Of a stretch of 64,000 nt of DNA, positions 57,720 through 64,000 are shown in pieces. This DNA comes from Callaeas wilsoni. Its lineage: Eukaryota > Chordata > Aves > Passeriformes > Callaeidae. Both the position numbers and the translations under genes were made by a program. The notes beneath the pieces were generated by a model. The model had not been told where the DNA came from. It ran no database searches and saw only the letters and a list, made by a program, of their open reading frames with translations. Numbering within the stretch: the stretch's first letter is position 1; the number at the start of each line of letters is the position of its first letter. The DNA is taken from positions 1 to 64,000 of the forward strand of contig VWPU01012123.1 in NCBI GenBank assembly GCA_013398955.1. The letters run 5' to 3'.

Positions 57720-60485
57720 CGTGCTAGTAATGTGCATCTACTTTGCACAGGAGTATATCACTCAAAGAGCCAAAGCTGAGATTCAGGTTAGAAAAGGGTG
57801 ATGTCAGGAACTTGAATTCTGGTAATTCTAATTCTACTGTAATTCGAGAGTACGCTTCAGTGATTAAAATACATGATGGTGATTACCAACATGTTATTAG
57901 TTTCTAATCCCTCTCTGGGTTCTTAGTGCTGCAGAAAGCTCAAGAGTTTCTAGAGAGATTCTGAAGAGAACAACAATCTTGATGGCTTGTAAGAGAGAAA
58001 TACAGGACTATCAGACAGAAATGAGAAAAATAGATTGTAGTGAGTGGACAAAGGCTGTTGATATTAAATAAGAGGATACCAAAAAGACACCACCACCATC
58101 ACCCCCTTGGATTGAAGGCATATTCTAGCTGCTGTTTTTCAGCATATTTTGATTTTCCTAAACTAGAAGTTGAGATGCACTCGGAAGAGAAAACTGAATG
58201 AAGAGTAAAACTTCATTTCAACTTAACTATGGGTCTGGTATTTAAAGAAGCAACAGCTCAGCAATTTCTTCGGTGAACTGAATGCACAATGTACATTTTT
58301 ACTGTCCTGTAAGCTGTCCCCCGCCCTATGTATATTACTGCATGTCCACTTGGAGCTTGCCAAGCAATGGAGGCAGCACGGAAGTGGGATACAAGGTGGG
58401 CAGATGTTTTTTCTGCCTGTTTGGCTGCACTGTTTTGTGTGCATACATTGCACATAGCTAGGATTTTTGTATCACTTAAAATGAAGTAGGTGGGTGAGAA
58501 GGCTGTACTACTACTCTGTTGGTAGGTGTTTACATAAAGCTGCACTTACCTCTCTACACATGTAAAAGCAGGCTCAGGAAACCAGATCTAGGGTCTTTCA
58601 TAGAAATACAGGTTGAAATCCCAACACCCAAGGAAGATTAGGGGCAAAATTCCTAGCAGTGATGTTAGTGACTCTTAAATTTAAACCCTTTGTTTTCTTA
58701 TCCCTGAACTGAGGACTACAGAAAAATTATCTACTGGCTACAGTAGTAAATAAAAACTTGTCTTTAACATTTAAGAGCAGAATCCCTATAGTCCACCTGC
58801 TGTGGACAGAGGTAGAGCATGTGTGTCTCCTCATCCTTGCCCAAGAGGAAGCGACATGCATGGGTGCATATGGAAATGCCAGATATCCTTTGGGGTACCG
58901 TTCTCTGTCCTTCTGTCACTGAACGGATGCAGTTCAGCTCTCAGGGGCTAGAGGCGTTCCGCAGCGATACAGAGTGGGAAGCCTTGCCTGACATCTCAGC
59001 GTGAGCGCGAATGCACAGTGTGCGCTTTAAAAACGTTTCCTTTTGTGCGCCACCAGCCTGCTGCTCCCTTTCTTTCCGGAGGTGACAGTAATGATATGCA
59101 TTAAGGGTTTGGATTTGTGCTGTGAGACGTGAAGTGGCAGCGCGTTTACTCAGATACATTTACGAGTGGTGCCCTCTGTAGGCGAGCACTCAAGAGAAGA
59201 TTCTCCTCCTGTGCCGAGTGGGGGACACTGCAAAGGCCAAGGGTTTTGCGGCAGCACAGACGCCCAAACTGCCAGGCAGCTGTGGGTTTCAAGTCTGTGG
59301 TAACACAGGTGTGCTGCTTTGGGGCAGGAGAATGGGAGAAATTGAAGATTTTCGATAATTTGGGGGAAAACCCTATTATTACAGGAGGAAATGCTGCTTT
59401 GTTCATAGAAGCAATGGTGTTTATATGCCTTAAGAACTTGGGGTACGCTTTTGTTCTCCTGACTCAAATATGGTCTTTAGAAGGGGACCACAGGATGGGG
59501 GAAAATGAGTTCTGAGCAGTGCCCTAGGAGTGCCCTTTGGACCCAGTTTGTTGTCCATCCATAGAACAGCTCCAAAAGTGAGACCCAGGCTTGCCTGGAG
59601 GCTGTTCTAGAGCATGGCTCCCTGTGCACCATGAGGGGCTGTGCAGCTGGCCTCTGAAGCCCTGGCATCAGTGGCAAGCAGCTGATCCAGGAGCATGCCA
59701 TGCTCACAGTCAGTTTTCCTGATCTTTCTGTCAGGTGCTGTATAGGTAAATACTGTGCCTGCCAGTACTGGAAAAAGAGCGTGGAACACATTGAAGGCAA
59801 ACCAGTCGTGGTGGGACGGGATGAAGAGAGGTGCTGCCACAGCCCAGACATGCTATGCCAGGGATGGAAACCCCTCTTCATCGGAAAGATCTTCAGACAG
59901 TGACATTGTCACTGCTCTGAAACAAATGGATATCTCTTTGTTCATAGTTATTCTTGCCTTGATTGCTTCTGTATTAGTGCACTTCAGTTTTTCTGCTTTA
60001 ATTTTTAATTTGTGTTTGAGATTGTGTTTGCGGCCATTTTATATCTGACCAGGCTGATGCATTACTAAGAGCAACCTCAAATGAAGTAACATGAGTATTG
60101 GAAGACATAATGTGAACACATTCAAATTGATTTACCTGTCTGTTACTCTGATGTGTTTTTCCCCCAAGTACTCTTAAATGACACCTTCCAGTGTGGAGCA
60201 GATGGTGTGGTTTCCCTTGGAGGTGTCTTGGGAATCACCTTTGATAAAAAAAGCCCATTTCTGATATCCAGAGGCCCCTCTGGCTGGCCTGGTGCGTGGC
60301 TGCCCAGGACACTTTGGGGTAGGGGGGGTGCCATGTACTTCTTCCTTTTCTCCACTCTGGGAACAGGTGTGTGATCCACAGCATACGTGGGGCAGAGAAG
60401 TCTTGCAACTACAGCCCTCAGCGTGTAAACCAGGGTGCAGGGTCTCTCGGGTGTGTGAAATAAGGGGCAATCCTCAAACAAATAA

Positions 60486-60560
60486 TTGCATAGATGGGGA
60501 CTGGAGGCACAGAGAGGTTGTGACAATTGACTGTGAACAGGCAGCTCATGCCACAAGAAA
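60486..60560 (-). repeat. MIR SINE remnant
   Basis: ATAGATGGGGACTGGAGGCA and CAGAGAGGTTGTGACA followed by AACAGGCAGCTCA match the reverse complement of the MIR core (GATGAGGAAACTGAGGCACAG, AGAGGTTAAGTGACTTG, GTCACACAGCT in the consensus). Confidence 0.5.
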
Positions 60561-61149
60561 GAGCAAAAGGCAAGTTTTCGCCGTTCCAGCCTATGGCTTC
60601 ACATATCTGCTGCCAGGGACAGTGGCAAGGTTTGTCTGCTGTTTTGGAGGGCTCTGTGTTGGACCCAGGACCTACAGGACTGGACACTGGGAATGATTGT
60701 CTGCCACAGCACAGCTGAAGGATCTGAGTGGCACTGAGGGCAGGACTGCAGCCCCATGAGATGCCCTGCTTTTGGAGTACGTGTCTGTGCCTGATTCTCC
60801 ATCCTGGGCATTTTGACTCCTGGCCTGGACTCTCCCATGTTCCCCTCACCCCAATGAAATCAAGAGATGCTCCTGAAATATGAAATGTCATCAAGAATCT
60901 TTAGTGTCTTTATATTCGCCTTCTGATCTTGGCGCCTTTGAAGCCTGTGCATCCAAGCTGTTCCCAGCTGCCAAGGCCGGAGCAGCATTTGGAAAGCGCA
61001 GCTGTCAATAAAACCATTTCCACGCTGCGCCCGGTCCCCCGGTGTGTTTTGCAAATGATGTAAAGCCACGATGATGGGCACGCGAACTCTCCGCTCTCCT
61101 TCCTGCCCGGAGTTTCAGCTGGCAGCAGTGGCAGTGGCAGAAGTGCCCA

Positions 61150-61830
61150 GAGGATGGGAAGTGGCATTATTGGCGGCTTTCAGAGAGCTGGCTTCTGCGG
61201 AGCGGATTTGTTTGCAGCCAGCGCGTGGTCCCAGAGGCACGATATGGGCCTTCCTCAATTAGACTTCTTGACTGATGGCCAGTTTAATGAGCCTATGTAC
61301 AGAGGGTCATTCAACATGGCAATTATACCTATAAATCTATTTGCAGCAGGGCTCGAATAACCTTTTGCGCACAGTTCTCCATAAAATGACTGTCTGATTA
61401 ATTAACATTAATTTATCCACTGTGTGTAACCAGATGCAGTCTGTATGAAAGCCTCTGCTCTGATGTGCAGGGTGCCGTGTGAACTGGGAGGATTTGGGGA
61501 TGGGAATGGCTCTGATGTTGTTTAAAGACTCTCTTTTAGATTTTTTTCCTCTTCTTTTTTCCTCTCTCCCTCTCTCTCTGGTCCCAGTTGATTAACATTC
61601 CAGGGCAGCATCATATAACAGGGGGCAAAATTCAATTAATTGAATATGAAATATTTATAACCCTACTCTATGTGTCTATCAGAGAAGGGTCCTTAATAGA
61701 TCTTCTCATTAGCATGGACTGGTGACTCACTTCTCTGCTTTCACAGTCATTTGGAATTAAAATCCAATTAATCTAATGTCCCTGTGAATATTATTAAACT
61801 ATTTGAAAAACTGCATAGAAGAGATATGAG
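61150..61830. promoter_or_regulatory. Candidate conserved non-coding element (distal enhancer type)
   Basis: The block is repeat-free and crowded with ATTA/TAAT cores: GATTAATTAACATTAATTTA (61396 on), TTGATTAACATTCC (61589 on), the perfect 16-bp palindrome ATTCAATTAATTGAAT (61630-61645) and CCAATTAATCTAAT (61763 on). This texture is typical of deeply conserved developmental enhancers. In human and mouse the region beyond MBOAT1 is a long gene-poor stretch towards ID4. Conservation itself cannot be seen from one sequence. Confidence 0.35.
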
Positions 61831-64000
61831 GCAGGGGGTGAGGGGCTAAGAGAAGAAGAGGGAATATGTCTTGAGCTCATGAAGATTCATTTCTTCTCTG
61901 TTAAACATGTAGTCTGGAAAGACTAATTCCCTGTTTTCTGGAAAGTGGATAGCTAATTCTTAATATCAAAAGCTTGAGAATAGAAAAATAGCTCGCTTTC
62001 TACAAGGAGAACTGTGTCATCTTTGAACAGGCAAAAATATATCCTTACATCCTCCTGCCTTTCCGGTTGCTCCACTTCTTGGGTGCCTGAAGCAATGGAC
62101 AGATTTACACAAGGTATTTAGATACCATGAGATAATTTTGGGGCTTGTGCCCAGCTCTTCAGCAGTGCTCAGCTGCAGGGCTGGCTCTGTGGCCAGAGAC
62201 CCCAGTTGCCTGCCCTGAGGACTGGGAGGGCCCTGTGTGTCCTTCCTGACTCCTGGAGAGAATTTTCCTTCCTATGGGAAGAGGAGTGTGGGGAGAGGCA
62301 GGGTGACACCATTCCATCATGGAGTGAAAACAGGGCACGTAGACCCCTGGGCTGGGAGGCACTCCTGGACTGCCTTGTACGGATGTAGCCTAGAGGACTA
62401 TTTAATTGTTAAATATCTCTCTCTCTTCTGTGGATAGGGCACTGACCTGAAACTCAGTGAGGAGGGATGTTAACTGTGAATTTCACATGCGAACCTTGAG
62501 CAGGAGGCAAGTTTCTAAATTGAATATTCCCCTAATGGGAATGACTTGAGGACAAAATCCTTTAATGGCTCAAAGGAATTCAGCGACTGCTGCAAGAAAG
62601 TGCAAGTCAGGAGATAAATATTTCTGAGCTGGAAGAATATTTTGGATATCCAGATAAAAAATTGTTCCTCCTCTGTTTTGAAAGCAACAAAATAAAGGAT
62701 CTAGCCATGAAGTTTGTTCTGGTTTTGTTTGCTTGCTTTTGGTTTAGGAGAAAGTGGCCTATTCCTTTGAACATTACCCCTTTCTTTTTTTTTCCCCTGT
62801 TAGAAGCTTAGCCTAAACATTATCACAGAACATACATACAAATTAGGATACAATTACTACACATCTGAATGTCTTTATGAAGCCTTATAAAGCCAGACTG
62901 TAGAGAGACCAAACATACTTCCCCTGTCATAGAGATACAAACCATGCAAATCTCATCTGCTCTGGACTTGGTGTAGCAAATGAATAACAGGTGAATATAT
63001 GTGTTTTTAATTTACTGAGGGAAATTTATACCTAACATGCCCTTTTGCCCATTGTTGTAAACCTAAAGGTCACCTAGGTATGTTTAAATTTCTTAATGTA
63101 CTGGTAGTGAAAATCTCATAAGCAGTTTGATTTGGTGCTCATCTGCACCGCGGAGCTGAAGACAGACCTGGCAGAAACATATTCCCATCCACAGTAAACC
63201 TGAGCAAGACACCTCTTAATTCAAGCCACAGCTTTTCAGAGAGCAGAAACCAAGAACTGAAATCTCAACCCTCTTCACTCTGGAGAAACCACAGCACCTG
63301 AAATGTGGTGGCACCTCACAGGACAAACCCCAAACGCCCTGAGAGTGCACTGTTGGTCTGCTGAAAGCTGCTGCTACAGTCAAAAGCTGCTGGTTGGCCT
63401 TGGTGGCAATACACATCTGTTTTGTATGCCTGTCCTTCAATCTTTATTCATTTATTGCTGCTGACTTGCTATGATGGATATAGAGAAGTGACTGAATCTG
63501 AACTACAGGCTGAAAATATTATTATAGAAGGCTCTAATTTTGTTTGCTTTTGATATTAGAAGAGATTGATTATGGCAAAACTCTGGAGCACAATCAAATT
63601 AAGAGAAGGAACAAGTTTTTCTTTTCTGTAATGGTGCTTTTTCTGCAGCTGGTCACTGGGTGTTGTCCCCAGTTTTTTCTTATTGCCTCTTCCATCCTAG
63701 CCAGAGATAAATGTGGTAGCTCTTCTCAGTGATTTCCCTCTCCCTTTGTCTGTTGTTTATGGTCTCTGTCCTAGCTTAGGCTCCAAGCCCCAGTGGTCAG
63801 GGACAAATGGTGTTGATTGCCCCTTTCCCTGGGAGCTTTGCAGCAGGAAAATAGAGAGAAAGGCAACATAAAGTGCACTTGTTCTGTGCCGTGAAGATTG
63901 CACTCCCGCTTTGTGCTGGTATAAAATGACTGCTGCTGATGAAGGGCAGTGGAAAATCAAATCTCTGGGTCTTTTTTTTCGATCTTTTGTAGCTCCCCTG

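Larger units (their letters stand above)
54606..64000. other. Intergenic region downstream of MBOAT1
   Basis: No exon chain or known protein family is recognisable on either strand. The longer open frames (for example minus 56156-56641, minus 59477-59881, minus 60418-60894) have no family-like motif or matching splice sites. Visible items are two hairpins, a polypyrimidine tract at about 57470-57505, a MIR-like piece and the AT-rich block after 61150. Confidence 0.7.

Noticed and set aside
59477..60894. Several overlapping frames of 97-158 residues on both strands
   Set aside because: All frames are open together because the region is GC-rich; no motif is recognisable and one of them crosses a MIR-like remnant.
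1..64000. Endogenous retrovirus or DNA transposon
   Set aside because: No paired LTRs, no gag, pol or env words apart from CR1, and no terminal inverted repeats with target duplications were seen.

Overview
The window is vertebrate nuclear DNA, most likely from a bird. It holds split exons with GT-AG introns, a CpG-rich first exon, 3' ends of CR1 LINEs (the dominant LINE of birds, turtles and crocodilians), faint MIR-like SINE remnants, and a protein very close to human MBOAT1. The compact 54-kb gene favours a bird; a crocodilian or turtle is not excluded. Most open frames are chance frames in introns, and nothing prokaryotic is present.

One gene can be supported: a complete plus-strand copy of MBOAT1 (lysophospholipid acyltransferase 1, also LPEAT1/LPLAT1). 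Thirteen coding exons join without a frame break into 494 codons, from the ATG at 62 to the TGA at 54339-54341. Human MBOAT1 is about 495 residues. The enzyme is a multi-pass ER-membrane MBOAT O-acyltransferase that re-acylates lysophosphatidylethanolamine and lysophosphatidylserine, preferring oleoyl-CoA. The predicted catalytic pair is N347 (exon 10) and H378 (exon 11). The C-terminus fits the KXKXX ER-retrieval form.

Layout: 1-330 is a CpG island with exon 1 and a G-quadruplex motif just inside intron 1. Intron 1 runs 152-22438 and holds two MIR-like remnants, a CR1 piece, and a candidate hidden exon at 15388-15619 with good splice sites and an early stop. Exons 2-4 lie at 22439-26707; intron 3 between them holds a three-copy 76-79-bp tandem repeat and a possible CR1 ORF1 remnant. 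Intron 4 (26708-36893) holds two larger CR1 3' ends in opposite orientations and a 21-bp near-palindrome just before exon 5. Exons 5-13 fill 36894-54341; their introns hold a CTAG-rich 9-bp repeat and a 23-unit AAT microsatellite. A poly(A) signal lies at 54581. The last 9.4 kb has no gene I can recognise, but does have a MIR-like fragment, hairpins and an AT-rich block with homeodomain-type motifs (about 61150-61830) that could be a distal enhancer.

The less expected observations are a 156-codon second reading frame that starts 7 nt before the MBOAT1 ATG and stays open through spliced exons 1-5, the candidate poison exon in intron 1, and a NAGNAG acceptor at exon 9. Splice sites were read by eye; homology statements rest on recalled family sequences, not on a search.
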